Shown here piece after piece: positions 53,965-62,537 of a stretch of 64,000 bases of DNA. Below the pieces are notes generated by a model. That model did not search any database, was not told where the DNA came from, and saw only the letters and a program-made list of their open reading frames with translations. The stretch lies in assembly GCA_963797765.1 (NCBI GenBank), contig CAWCQU010000002.1, forward strand, positions 806,001-870,000, given 5' to 3'. The first letter of the stretch is position 1, and each line of letters opens with the position of its first letter. Source of the DNA: JBGPTK01 sp963797765. Its GTDB lineage: Bacteria > Acidobacteriota > Terriglobia > Acidiferrales > UBA7541. The position numbers and the translations under genes are program-made.

Positions 53965-55041
53965 TTATTCCTTGGCAAATTTCGCTTCGTCGTAGGCGCG
54001 CTCGATACCGGGAACCAGGAAGCCGTCATGAAATCCGCGGACGTAGAGCGCGTTATCGCCCGCAAAACGTTTTTGAAAACTGGAAAGGTCCACTTTCTTG
54101 CGCGTCTCTTCCAGGCTGAGCCCCTGGTCCACGGCTTGCTGCACCTGCAGGCGCAGCGATCCGAACAGGTCTATCAGCAAGTTTACATAGTCCCAATTGT
54201 GCTCGACAGGTCCATGGCCGGGAACGATGGTGGTGGTGTCAAAGGTTTTTAGCTTCTGCAAAGTTTCGATCCACTCACCGAAAAATGAGCCGAACGCATA
54301 GGGAGTTGGATTCACCACCAGGTCGCCAGTCATCAGCACCTTGGCATCGGGAACATAAATCACCGCGTCACCGCCGGTATTTCCGCGGCCCAGAAACATT
54401 ACTTTCACCTGGCGATTTCCCAGATTGATCTCGAGTGCTTTCTCGAAAGTCACATCCGGCAGAGTGAGCTTGATCTGCCGCATTTCGGGAAGGAAAGCTT
54501 CCGAATCGCTGATTTCATCGGCGACGTATTTCTTGTCATCATCGCTCAGCGGCGTGCCATCTCTCTTTTTCCCCGCCTGCAACGCTTTTTTCAGGCCTTC
54601 AAGTCCCGCCGGCAGGCCGCTTTTATCCACATCCAAATAAAAAGGATCTTGTGCCACCGCTTGCGCCAGTGTGACGGGAGTGCTGACAATGACGACTCCG
54701 GGAAATGCCGCTCGATATTCCTGGTTGCCGGCCAAATGATCGGGATGCCAGTGAGTATTGACCACAAACCGGACCGGTTGGCTGGTGAGCTTGCGAATTT
54801 CCGCGATCATTTTTCGAGTGAGCGATGGAATATGGCCGCTATCCACCACCAGAACACCGTCGCTACCAATGATGGCTACGGAATTGCCGCTGACCAATCC
54901 CGTCCTCGGCTCCGCGGCGATGAAGGCGTAAACGCCGTCGGAAAATTTTACGGTTTCATAGAATTCGCAGACAGGACAACTTGCGGAAGCGAATTGCACC
55001 GCGAGAAATAGAATTGCAAGCAATGAAGCCAGTTTAGTCAT
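53965..55041 (-). CDS. Secreted metallo-beta-lactamase fold hydrolase
   Basis: 358 residues. Signal peptide (MTKLASLLAILFLAVQFASA), and the mature end begins SCPVCEF. The metal motif NTHWHPDHLAGN (near residue 95), GRGNTGGDAVIY, LMTGDLVVN and VPGHGPV supply the two-metal ligands. Resembles the periplasmic MBL proteins associated with quinoprotein dehydrogenases rather than true beta-lactamases; the role is not known. Last of three neighbouring exported hydrolase genes on the minus strand. Confidence 0.87.
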   Translation of the reverse strand: MTKLASLLAILFLAVQFASASCPVCEFYETVKFSDGVYAFIAAEPRTGLVSGNSVAIIGSDGVLVVDSGHIPSLTRKMIAEIRKLTSQPVRFVVNTHWHPDHLAGNQEYRAAFPGVVIVSTPVTLAQAVAQDPFYLDVDKSGLPAGLEGLKKALQAGKKRDGTPLSDDDKKYVADEISDSEAFLPEMRQIKLTLPDVTFEKALEINLGNRQVKVMFLGRGNTGGDAVIYVPDAKVLMTGDLVVNPTPYAFGSFFGEWIETLQKLKTFDTTTIVPGHGPVEHNWDYVNLLIDLFGSLRLQVQQAVDQGLSLEETRKKVDLSSFQKRFAGDNALYVRGFHDGFLVPGIERAYDEAKFAKE

Positions 55042-55105
55042 TTGGAAAATCTCTCCTCGGATCGCAAACTTCAGAATGTAGCGTATGCTAAGAGATGGTT
55101 TTTAC

Positions 55106-55165
55106 GGGGTCGGAGCTTCAGCTCCGATATCTAAGTTCGATAAATAAGGGCTTTAGCCCCTGAAG
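55106..55165. repeat. REP-like palindromic unit, copy 2
   Basis: Begins with the same 21 bp as copy 1 at 29614 (hairpin CGGAGC-TTCA-GCTCCG), followed 22 bp later by GGGCTTTAGCCCCTGAAG, one base different from copy 1. Lies just upstream of the MBL-fold gene, outside any coding sequence. Confidence 0.75.
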
Positions 55166-55244
55166 CCTGCGGGTCTTGCTCCCGTTGGTCTGACGGATGC
55201 TAAACAATTTGGAATCCGCAGACACCTCGCCTGTGCACTGAAGA

Positions 55245-55565
55245 CTAACCTGCATATCCGCCACGAACTTTTTCCCCGCGTACTCGCGGACATCGCTTCA
55301 CGGGTTGCCTGGGAGAAATGCTCACCGGATCGGCGCCTTCAAACGTTTTCACAGAATCACGGCAGAACCCCAGAATCAAATGTTCCCCTACGGATTTTTC
55401 GCCGCGCAACAATCCCTGTTCGATCGCGCGCTTCATAATCGAAGCCGGCGAGGAAAATTCGCAATCGGTCCGCGACCACCGCCGCTCCGGAAGCGAAGGC
55501 GCGGGAATAACCGGGTAAAGATTCCCGCTGATTCCGCGCACATGAAGAGTGCGGCGCTGGCTCAT
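55245..55565 (-). CDS. Uncertain small open frame downstream of the permease fragment
   Basis: 106 codons from MSQRRTLHVRGISG. The sequence IMKRAIEQGLLRGEKSVGEH, then LILGFCRDSVKTFEGADPVS looks protein-like, but I recognise no family and there is no ribosome site. The opposite strand is also open over the same stretch. It begins just beyond where the permease fragment loses similarity, so it could be part of whatever replaced the permease end. Low confidence. Confidence 0.25.
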   Translation of the reverse strand: MSQRRTLHVRGISGNLYPVIPAPSLPERRWSRTDCEFSSPASIMKRAIEQGLLRGEKSVGEHLILGFCRDSVKTFEGADPVSISPRQPVKRCPRVRGEKVRGGYAG

Positions 55566-55614
55566 TGGCGCAGCGGTCCGGTCAACCACCGGAGTTTCGA
55601 CCGGTTGATCCTGT

Positions 55615-56434
55615 TCATGCGGGAATGCGCTGGAAACCGTCTTTGCCGTTTCCTGTGACAGAGGGCGAAATATCCACACGCCATCCGGAATTCTCATTGG
55701 GATAGAGTTTTTCGAGGCGCGCGCTGATCAAATCCATTTCCGCTCGCGCTTTTTCCAGCGAAACGCGCGGGCGCAGCCGCGCAACCACGCGAATCCACTT
55801 CGAGCCGCGGCTGGCCAGATCCTGCGAATCGAAAGCGAGCGGCGCCCACAGTTCGGTACCGTCGAGCGGCTCAAATCCCAGATCAGCGCGGAAGCACTCC
55901 CACCACGGTGTAGTTCCGCCCATTCAAGAGCAGCGCTTTGCCCAGCACGTTGGGATCGGCGCCGAAGTGCGAACGCCACAACGCGTCGGTGAGAAGCAAG
56001 GCGTTATCATTTCCCGCCTTTTCTTCTTCGGGAAGAAAATCGCGGCCCAGCGCCGGCCGCACACCCAGCATGCGAAGAAAACTGCTGGAAACCAGCGCCA
56101 CGCGGATGCGCCGCGGCCGCGCGTCTTCAAAGAAATCCATCCCTGTTGAATAGAAAGCGGACATTTCTTCCAGCGTGCGGGCCTCCGCGCGCCAGTCGGA
56201 AAAATTTGACGGAGACACATTCACGCGCATGCCCGGCTTGAATTGCCAAAGCGTCACGATCCGGCTGAAATCATTCTTCACAAACGGCCTTGGCAAATAA
56301 GCATTGGCCACACGGAAGATTTCGCGATTTGCGCCGACGCCAATGGCCAGCAGCAGCACGAACAGCACGGTAAAACCGCGACCCTCCGCCAGCATCCGAA
56401 TTCCGCTACGCAATTCCCGCCACAACGCTTTCAT
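55615..56434 (-). pseudogene. N-terminal fragment of a MacB/FtsX-type permease
   Basis: Starts like its neighbours (WRELRSGIRMLAEGRGFTVL, then GVGANREIFRVANAYLPRPF) and follows the MacB periplasmic domain. One base must be skipped near 55888 to join NYTVVGVLP to ADLGFEPLDGTELWAPLAFD. Similarity stops after NENSGWRVDIS, about 270 residues in, where related proteins run to about 800. The FtsX membrane domains and the DP(M/L)VALRYE end are absent. A truncated, inactive member of the array. Confidence 0.82.
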
Positions 56435-56500
56435 CTGCTTCCCCGTAAATTCCTCGGCAAGCCAAAATTCATCGTCATCAACATTCCCGCCGACAACGCC

Positions 56501-58930
56501 TTATTCGTACCGCAAGGCAACCATGGGATCGACGCGCATAGCGCGCCGCGCCGGCAAATAGCAAGCCAGCAACGCGCTTGCCAGCAAAATCGCGGCGACT
56601 CCAAAATAAATCGCCGGCTCTTCCACGCTCACTGCCGTCAACAAACTGGAAAGAACCCGGCTCAGCGCGCCTGCCACCACCGTCCCAATGGCAAGACCCG
56701 CCAAAGCCAACGACAGGCCTTGCTTCAGCAGCAAACTCAAAATGTCATGCGGCGCGGCGCCCAGCGCCATGCGCAAGCCGATTTCATGCGTGCGTTGATT
56801 CACCACGAATGCCATAACGCCATAAATTCCTAGTACCGCCATCAGCAAGCCAAAGCCGGCAATTAATGCGATCACGATCGCTCCCAGGCGTTCTTGCGAA
56901 ATGCTTTCCGCGTAGTAGCGGTCCATCCCGGAGATGTCATAGGTGGCCAGGTTTTTATCCACGGCCCAAATTGCCAGCTGCGCGGTATGAACCGCGGCGC
57001 TTGAATCGAGCGGGCTTCGCACCATCAATTGAATCGTATCGCTCGACGGGCCGCCCGGCTGCTGCGCGTACGGCAAATACCAGGTTTCTTCGGGCTCACC
57101 GGGCTCGTGCGCGTCCTTCACATCTCCTGCGACGCCCACTACCGTCAGCCACGGCCGGTTCGGCCGGTCCAAACGAACGTGTTTCCCAAGAGCATCCTGG
57201 TTTGGCCAAAAGCGGCGCGCCATCTTGCCGCTGACGATGGCAACCGGCTGCGAAGTGGGAGTATCCAGCTGATTAAAATCGCGTCCGGCAAGCAACGGAA
57301 TTCCCATCGTGGCAAACAATCCGGGACTGACCAGGCGGTGATTGACGCTAAAACTCGCCCCCGTCGCTCCCGTTGAAAATCCCTCGACGGCCACGGGTGC
57401 GCTCCAAGTGGTCCCGCCGAGAGGATTCACAGTCGTCACCGCCGCGGCAACGATGCCCGGCGCGGTTTTGGCTTTCTCAAGAATCTGCCGCACCAGAATG
57501 CCGCGCGGCTCTCCCGCCGCATAGCGCGAAGCCGGAGGCGTGATCTGCAGTGTGAACAAGTGGCTGGCCTGGAATCCCAGATCATGATGGCGAAGCCTTT
57601 CAAAATTTTGAATCATGAATCCGGCGCCGGCCAGCAGAACCATCGCCAACGCCACTTCGCAAATCACCAGTGCATTCAGCACGCGCCGGTTTCTCCCCAC
57701 CCCCTGGTCCGATCTTCCGCCTTCTTTCAATAAAGGCTGCAAATCACTTCCAAAAGTGCGCAGCGCGGGCCCGAGTCCAAAAACCACGCCCGTCAGCAGG
57801 GAAATTCCCAACCCAAATGTAAATACCCGCGCGTCCACTCCCACCTGGCCCATATTCAGCTGTTGGCTTAAGGTATGCGGAATCAAAACCTTCAAATAAG
57901 CGCCGCACCAGGCGACCAGCGCCAATCCGCCCAAGCCCCCCAGCAAAGCCAGCACACAACTTTCCGTCAGGAGTTGCCGGATCTGCCGCGATCTACTTGC
58001 GCCCAACGCCGCGCGAATCGCGATTTCCCGCTGCCGCATCACGGAGCGCGCCAGCAGTAGGTTGCTCACGTTTACACAGGCGATCAGAAGGAAAAATCCG
58101 ACGATGCCGAGCAATGCCAGCGCGACCCGATCTTCCTCTCCAATCAGCCGCGCTCGCATGGGGAAAAGTTCCATGCCGAATCCGGGAGTTGTTTCGGGAT
58201 ATTTTTCCTTAATCCGCTGGGCGACTCCATCCACCGCCGCGGCGGCTTGTTTCCAGGAAATTCCCGGCCCCAGCCGCGCAAACAAGGCAAAATCGCGGGA
58301 ATTGTCGTCCGCTCGGATCGTGGAGGGAATCCAAACCTCCGCATCGTAGGGAAAACTAAAATCTCGCGGCATCACTCCGGCGATTGAGAGGATTCGATCG
58401 TCGATCGTGACTGTCTTGCCGAGTACGTCGCGGTCCCCGCCAAACCGGCTCTGCCAAAGCCCGTAGGAAATCACTGCAGCACTGCTCGCCGAACCCGCGT
58501 GTTCCTCTTCCATCGAGAACCAACGCCCCAGAACGGGCTTAACGCCCAGCGTCGAAGCCCAGCTTCCCGATTGGCTTACCACTTGCACTCGCTCGGGAGT
58601 TTCGCCTCCCGTCAAAGTGGCGCTCTCAACGCTCAGAGCGATCATTCCATCAAACACGCCGCGCAGTTCCTGGACGGCTAGGACATCGCGGCTCCAGACA
58701 CTGTACGTTGATACCGAACCATCCGGCGAGCGCGTGTAATCCACAACGCGGACCAGCCGGTCCGCTTCCGGAAATGGCAGTGGACGCAAAAAAACATTGT
58801 TCGCCACGCCGAAAAGCGCCGCATTGCCGCCGATGCCCAACGCCAGCGTCAGTATCACAACCAAGCTGAACCCCGGACTGCGCTTGAGCGTCCGGACGGC
58901 GTAGCGAATGTCTTGCCAAACCGATTCCAC
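56501..58930 (-). CDS. MacB/FtsX-type ABC transporter permease (ADOP family)
   Basis: 809 residues. First membrane helix SPGFSLVVILTLALGIGGNA, then a MacB-type periplasmic domain, FtsX domain 1 (LLGIVGFFLLIACVNVSNLL, then ARSVMRQREIAIRAALGASR), a second periplasmic and FtsX half (MAVLGIYGVMAFVVNQRTHE, then IGLRMALGAAPHDIL) and the end CYLPARRAMRVDPMVALRYE. Such duplicated permeases without an adjacent ATPase gene are abundant in acidobacteria. The start is GTG 58930 with AGGAG 5 nt upstream; 8 bp after the upstream paralogue, so co-transcribed. Cargo unknown. Confidence 0.88.
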   Translation of the reverse strand: MESVWQDIRYAVRTLKRSPGFSLVVILTLALGIGGNAALFGVANNVFLRPLPFPEADRLVRVVDYTRSPDGSVSTYSVWSRDVLAVQELRGVFDGMIALSVESATLTGGETPERVQVVSQSGSWASTLGVKPVLGRWFSMEEEHAGSASSAAVISYGLWQSRFGGDRDVLGKTVTIDDRILSIAGVMPRDFSFPYDAEVWIPSTIRADDNSRDFALFARLGPGISWKQAAAAVDGVAQRIKEKYPETTPGFGMELFPMRARLIGEEDRVALALLGIVGFFLLIACVNVSNLLLARSVMRQREIAIRAALGASRSRQIRQLLTESCVLALLGGLGGLALVAWCGAYLKVLIPHTLSQQLNMGQVGVDARVFTFGLGISLLTGVVFGLGPALRTFGSDLQPLLKEGGRSDQGVGRNRRVLNALVICEVALAMVLLAGAGFMIQNFERLRHHDLGFQASHLFTLQITPPASRYAAGEPRGILVRQILEKAKTAPGIVAAAVTTVNPLGGTTWSAPVAVEGFSTGATGASFSVNHRLVSPGLFATMGIPLLAGRDFNQLDTPTSQPVAIVSGKMARRFWPNQDALGKHVRLDRPNRPWLTVVGVAGDVKDAHEPGEPEETWYLPYAQQPGGPSSDTIQLMVRSPLDSSAAVHTAQLAIWAVDKNLATYDISGMDRYYAESISQERLGAIVIALIAGFGLLMAVLGIYGVMAFVVNQRTHEIGLRMALGAAPHDILSLLLKQGLSLALAGLAIGTVVAGALSRVLSSLLTAVSVEEPAIYFGVAAILLASALLACYLPARRAMRVDPMVALRYE

Positions 58931-58938
58931 AAGTTCTC

Positions 58939-61362
58939 CTATTCGTAGCGCAGCGCGACCATGGGATCGACGCGCATCGCGCGCCGCGCCGGCACGTAAC
59001 ACGCCAGCAACGCCACACCCGCCAGCAACACGGTGATCGAGAAAAATGTCGCGGGATCAGTGGCGCTCACTCCAAACAGCAAACTAGCCATCACGCGCGT
59101 TAACGCCAAGGAGCCTGCCAGGCCGATCGACAATCCGATTGCGCTCAGCCGCAATCCTTGCCCTAGCACCAGCTTCATCACGTCGCTGCGCTGCGCTCCC
59201 AGGGCCATGCGGATTCCCAGTTCGTGCGTCTGCTGCGAAACCACGTAGGCCATCACGCCGTACACACCCACTCCCGCCAGCAGCAACGCCGCCACCGCAA
59301 ATATGCCCAGCAGGACAGCGGGGACTCGCGCCGTGACCAGCGATTGCCAGCGCACATCGTCGAAACTTTGGACGTGGGACACCGGTTGATCTGGATCAAA
59401 GCCCGCTATTTCTGACCGCACGGCGGACGCGATGCTCAGCGGCTCGCCGGCTGTTCGCACAGTCAGCACCATAAAGTGCGAGTCCGACTGGGTGTAGGGG
59501 AGATAGATCTCATCCTTGGGCATTTCGGTCAGGTCATTTCTCACGTTGGCGGCGACGCCAATCACCGTGAGCCAGGGATCTTTGGGCCCATCGCCGAATC
59601 GAATTCGTTTTCCCACGGCATCTTCGCCCGGCCAGTAACGTTGCGCGGCGCCTTGATTCACAACTAGCACCGGCGGAGCCGTAGCGGAGTCCTGATCCGC
59701 CACCGAACGGCCCGCAAGCAGGGGTACTCCCACAGTTTGAAAATAGCCGGGAGTTATTACGCGAAAGTTCACTTCGTTGATGTGCCCCGGCGGCGGCGCA
59801 GGACGTCCTTCGATCAGAATTCCGGCGGTCGAATTGGTGCCGTCGAGCGGAAGATTGCTGGTGGCCGCGGCAGACTGCACTCCGGGAAGCGCCCGAACGC
59901 GCTCGAGCAATTGCTGGTAAAACGCGGCGGCTTTCTGATCTTCCTTATACTTCGCCATGGGCAAAGCCATTTCCATGGTCAAGACGTGATCGGTGCGGAA
60001 GCCGGGATTCATTCCCAGCAGATGAGCGAAACTTTTCGCCATCAAGCCGGTGCCAATCAGCAGCACCAGGGCCAGGGAAATTTCCGAAATCACCAGCGCA
60101 TTCCGCAAACGGTGGTGGCCTGCGGTCCCACCGGCCTGCGCGGCGCCTTCTTTCAGCGTCTCGTTCAAGTCGAGCCTCGAGACGCGCAACGCGGGCGCCA
60201 ATCCAAAAATAATTCCCGTGAGCAAGGAAAGCAGAAAAGTAAAGCCGAGAGCGCGCAAATCCACGGTCATGCGGTCCGCGCCAGGAATGAAGCGCGTGAA
60301 TTCCGGAGGGAACAGCTTCGGCAGCAAGCCCACGCCCCAAATCGCAAACACTACTCCGAGCGCTCCGCCCAGAATTCCCAGGATGATGCTTTCGGTGATC
60401 AATTGACGCACTACGCGGAAGCGGCCCGCTCCAAGCGTGGCGCGAATGGCAAGCTCGCGCCGCCGCGAAGCCGAGCGAGCCAGCATCAGGTTGGCCACGT
60501 TTGCGCAAGCGATCAAAAGCAAGAAACCCACCGCGCCAAGCAGCACCAGCAATGCCGGGCGGTATTGGTGCACCACGTCACTCGCCAGCGGAATCAGGAC
60601 CACGCGGCGGCCTGTATTGGTCTTGGGATATTGCTGTTCCAGGCGGCTGGCGATGGTGTTCATTTCCGCCTGGGCACGTTCGCGGCTGATGTCCGGCTTC
60701 AACCGGCCCACGACGAGCAGGAAGTGAGACTGGCGCGCTTCGCGATCCTTCGCATCGATAGCAAAAGGAGCCCACACTTCGCCACCGGGAGGAAAATTAA
60801 AGTTCGCCGGCATCACTCCAACAACCGTTCGGCTAATTCCATTCAGCGTGAGCGTTTTGTCGACGATTCGTGGATCGCCCGCGAAACGAAGTTGCCAGTA
60901 ACCGTAACTGAGGATCACTTCGTGGTCTTTACCTGGCTTTTCTTCTTCCGGCAGAAAGGTTCGCCCCAGAACCGGAGCCACTCCCAGGGCCGCGAAAACA
61001 TCCGGGGTCACCAGAAATCCCTGCACGCGCTCGGGAACTTCAATGCCGGAAACATTCGCATTCCACCAGGCATACGCGCCAAGATGATCGAATACGTCGT
61101 TCTGCCCGCGCCAATCGATATAATTTGCCACGGCCGCTTCATTGCGATCCACGCCCTGCGAAGGAATGGTTTCCCACACCTTGACGAGGCGGTCGAGATT
61201 CCGGAAAGGAAGGGGATGAATGATCAGCGGGTCAACGATGCTGAAGATTGCAGTGTTCGCTCCAATGCCCAGTGCAAGCGTAAGAATCGCCACGGCCGCA
61301 AAGCCGGGACTTTTCGCCAGCATGCGGATGCCGTATCGCAAGTCCTGAAACAGAGAACTCAT
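58939..61362 (-). CDS. MacB/FtsX-type ABC transporter permease (ADOP family)
   Basis: 807 residues, a paralogue of the next gene downstream with the same plan: SPGFAAVAILTLALGIGANT, periplasmic domain with PEEEKPGKDHEVILSYGYWQ, FtsX half (LLGAVGFLLLIACANVANLM, then ARSASRRRELAIRATLGAGR), second half (AGVGVYGVMAYVVSQQTHEL, then GIRMALGAQ) and terminal RRAMRVDPMVALRYE. ATG 61362 has AGGTGA 5 nt upstream; the 20 codons before it in frame are not supported. No ATP-binding subunit is encoded nearby in this window. Confidence 0.88.
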   Translation of the reverse strand: MSSLFQDLRYGIRMLAKSPGFAAVAILTLALGIGANTAIFSIVDPLIIHPLPFRNLDRLVKVWETIPSQGVDRNEAAVANYIDWRGQNDVFDHLGAYAWWNANVSGIEVPERVQGFLVTPDVFAALGVAPVLGRTFLPEEEKPGKDHEVILSYGYWQLRFAGDPRIVDKTLTLNGISRTVVGVMPANFNFPPGGEVWAPFAIDAKDREARQSHFLLVVGRLKPDISRERAQAEMNTIASRLEQQYPKTNTGRRVVLIPLASDVVHQYRPALLVLLGAVGFLLLIACANVANLMLARSASRRRELAIRATLGAGRFRVVRQLITESIILGILGGALGVVFAIWGVGLLPKLFPPEFTRFIPGADRMTVDLRALGFTFLLSLLTGIIFGLAPALRVSRLDLNETLKEGAAQAGGTAGHHRLRNALVISEISLALVLLIGTGLMAKSFAHLLGMNPGFRTDHVLTMEMALPMAKYKEDQKAAAFYQQLLERVRALPGVQSAAATSNLPLDGTNSTAGILIEGRPAPPPGHINEVNFRVITPGYFQTVGVPLLAGRSVADQDSATAPPVLVVNQGAAQRYWPGEDAVGKRIRFGDGPKDPWLTVIGVAANVRNDLTEMPKDEIYLPYTQSDSHFMVLTVRTAGEPLSIASAVRSEIAGFDPDQPVSHVQSFDDVRWQSLVTARVPAVLLGIFAVAALLLAGVGVYGVMAYVVSQQTHELGIRMALGAQRSDVMKLVLGQGLRLSAIGLSIGLAGSLALTRVMASLLFGVSATDPATFFSITVLLAGVALLACYVPARRAMRVDPMVALRYE

Positions 61363-61585
61363 CGGGTCACCTGCAATTCGATTGACGTGACGGAGATCCA
61401 GGCAAGCTATCGCAACTGCCATGCCTTCGTTCCAAAGACCATAACTTTATGAACTAAAGTGATTTAGCAAATACCGGGGAAGAAAATCCCGAAAGAGCTT
61501 GCCCGTCTGTGGGATTGCTTGTCGCAGAATCGAACAGTGGAATTGACGTGCAAGAAGCGACGCTGCCTTGCAGCGGTTGTGTAGC

Positions 61586-61603
61586 GCCGGGCTTCAGCCC
61601 GGC
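61586..61603. repeat. Single REP-like hairpin with TTCA loop
   Basis: GCCGGGC-TTCA-GCCCGGC, a perfect 7-bp stem. The loop and orientation are the same as in the two units at 29614 and 55106. It sits in the 266-bp gap upstream of the permease operon. Confidence 0.7.
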
Positions 61604-61688
61604 AACTGTATATTGAGGGCACGCAGACGAGCCTTGGAAAACGAAGGACGTCTCGTGTAATCGGATCTCAAATCCAAAATACTCTCGG

Positions 61689-62396
61689 TCACTTCGAAAC
61701 GGAAGGCACTAATTTCTGCAGGGTTTTTTCTACTCCATCAGGCTCGAATCCGAATGGTCCTGGCTTACTTTTGAAAGCGATTCGGCCATCCCGATCGATC
61801 ACGTAGAGCCGGTCTGGCCAACCGGTGTAGGCGGCGTCGGTGTGGTTGTCGATGCCATCGAGGAGGGCGGGGAGCTCAATTCCCAGCTTCACCATGCAAA
61901 TGCCGGCCACTTCGCTGCGTTCTTCGTCGGTGCGCGGCGTTTTAAAAACCACCTTTTGTTCCAGGTTGCTGCGCATCTGCCAGGCGTCGCTGGGATGCGC
62001 TTCCTGAATGTAGACGACAAAAAACTCCACCTGATCTTTGTACTTGCGGTAAAGAGCGTTGAGCGCGGGAACCTCCCGGCGAAAGGGCGGTCAAGTGTAG
62101 CTGCCGAAAACCAGCACCACGGGCTTCTGGCCGCGGAAGGAAGAGAGCTCAACGTGCGATTTATGGTCGTAGGTGGGGAGCGAAAAATCGGGAGCCATGT
62201 CGCCGACGGAAACGTGCCCGGCGCGCGCGATGTACCACAGGGGCTGGAACGGCAACGCTACGAAAAAGGGCCACGGAACGTGAGCCATGATCCGGCCGAA
62301 CGTGCTGGGCGGCTGGTACATGATCCCCAGAAACACCAGGCAAAGGGCCAGGTACACAACAACAAAACTAATCGCAATTTTCTTGAACAGGCGCAT
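61689..62396 (-). CDS. Iodothyronine deiodinase-family selenoprotein (Sec at codon 102)
   Basis: 235 residues if TGA 62091-62093 is read as selenocysteine. N-terminal membrane anchor (IAISFVVVYLALCLVFLGIM), redoxin start APDFSLPTYD, then VVLVFGSYT-U-PPFRREVP. This is the deiodinase active-site motif GSxT-U-PPF. Downstream, FFVVYIQEAHPSDAWQ and RLYVIDRDGRIAFKSKPGPF match the YIEEAHxSDGW and RLYII...G-PW blocks of animal deiodinases. The frame is open throughout except for the TGA. A hairpin with an AGGUU loop begins 16 nt after the UGA. Probably a membrane-attached thiol/selenol reductase; true iodothyronine substrates are not expected in a bacterium. Lies between two permease operons. Confidence 0.88.
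62064..62081 (-). promoter_or_regulatory. Candidate bacterial SECIS hairpin of the deiodinase-like gene
   Basis: RNA CGCCGGG-AGGUU-CCCGCG: a CGGG/CCCG stem extended by two pairs past a bulged C; the 5-nt loop begins AGG. The loop starts 16 nt after the UGA, the same spacing as in the thioredoxin-fold gene. Located inside the coding sequence. Confidence 0.72.
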
Positions 62397-62537
62397 GGTG
62401 AAGCCAGCCGTTTCGGCCAGCGATGCCCAGGATTGTAGCGAAAATCCGGCGCCGCGTCTGCTAAATCTTTCGATCCAGCGGAGAATGCCGCCCCGGCGCC
62501 ACTCCCTAGAAGAACGATATTTTAGGTGCGTTCACCG

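Noticed and set aside
55615..55697. TGA ending the permease fragment as a possible selenocysteine codon
   Set aside because: The sequence after the stop is not permease, no AGG-loop hairpin follows at 16 nt, and the family has no Cys there.
59737..61452. 571-residue plus-strand open frame opposite the permease gene
   Set aside because: A GC-rich antisense shadow; composition is dominated by His/Arg/Gln runs and the minus-strand permease is unmistakable.
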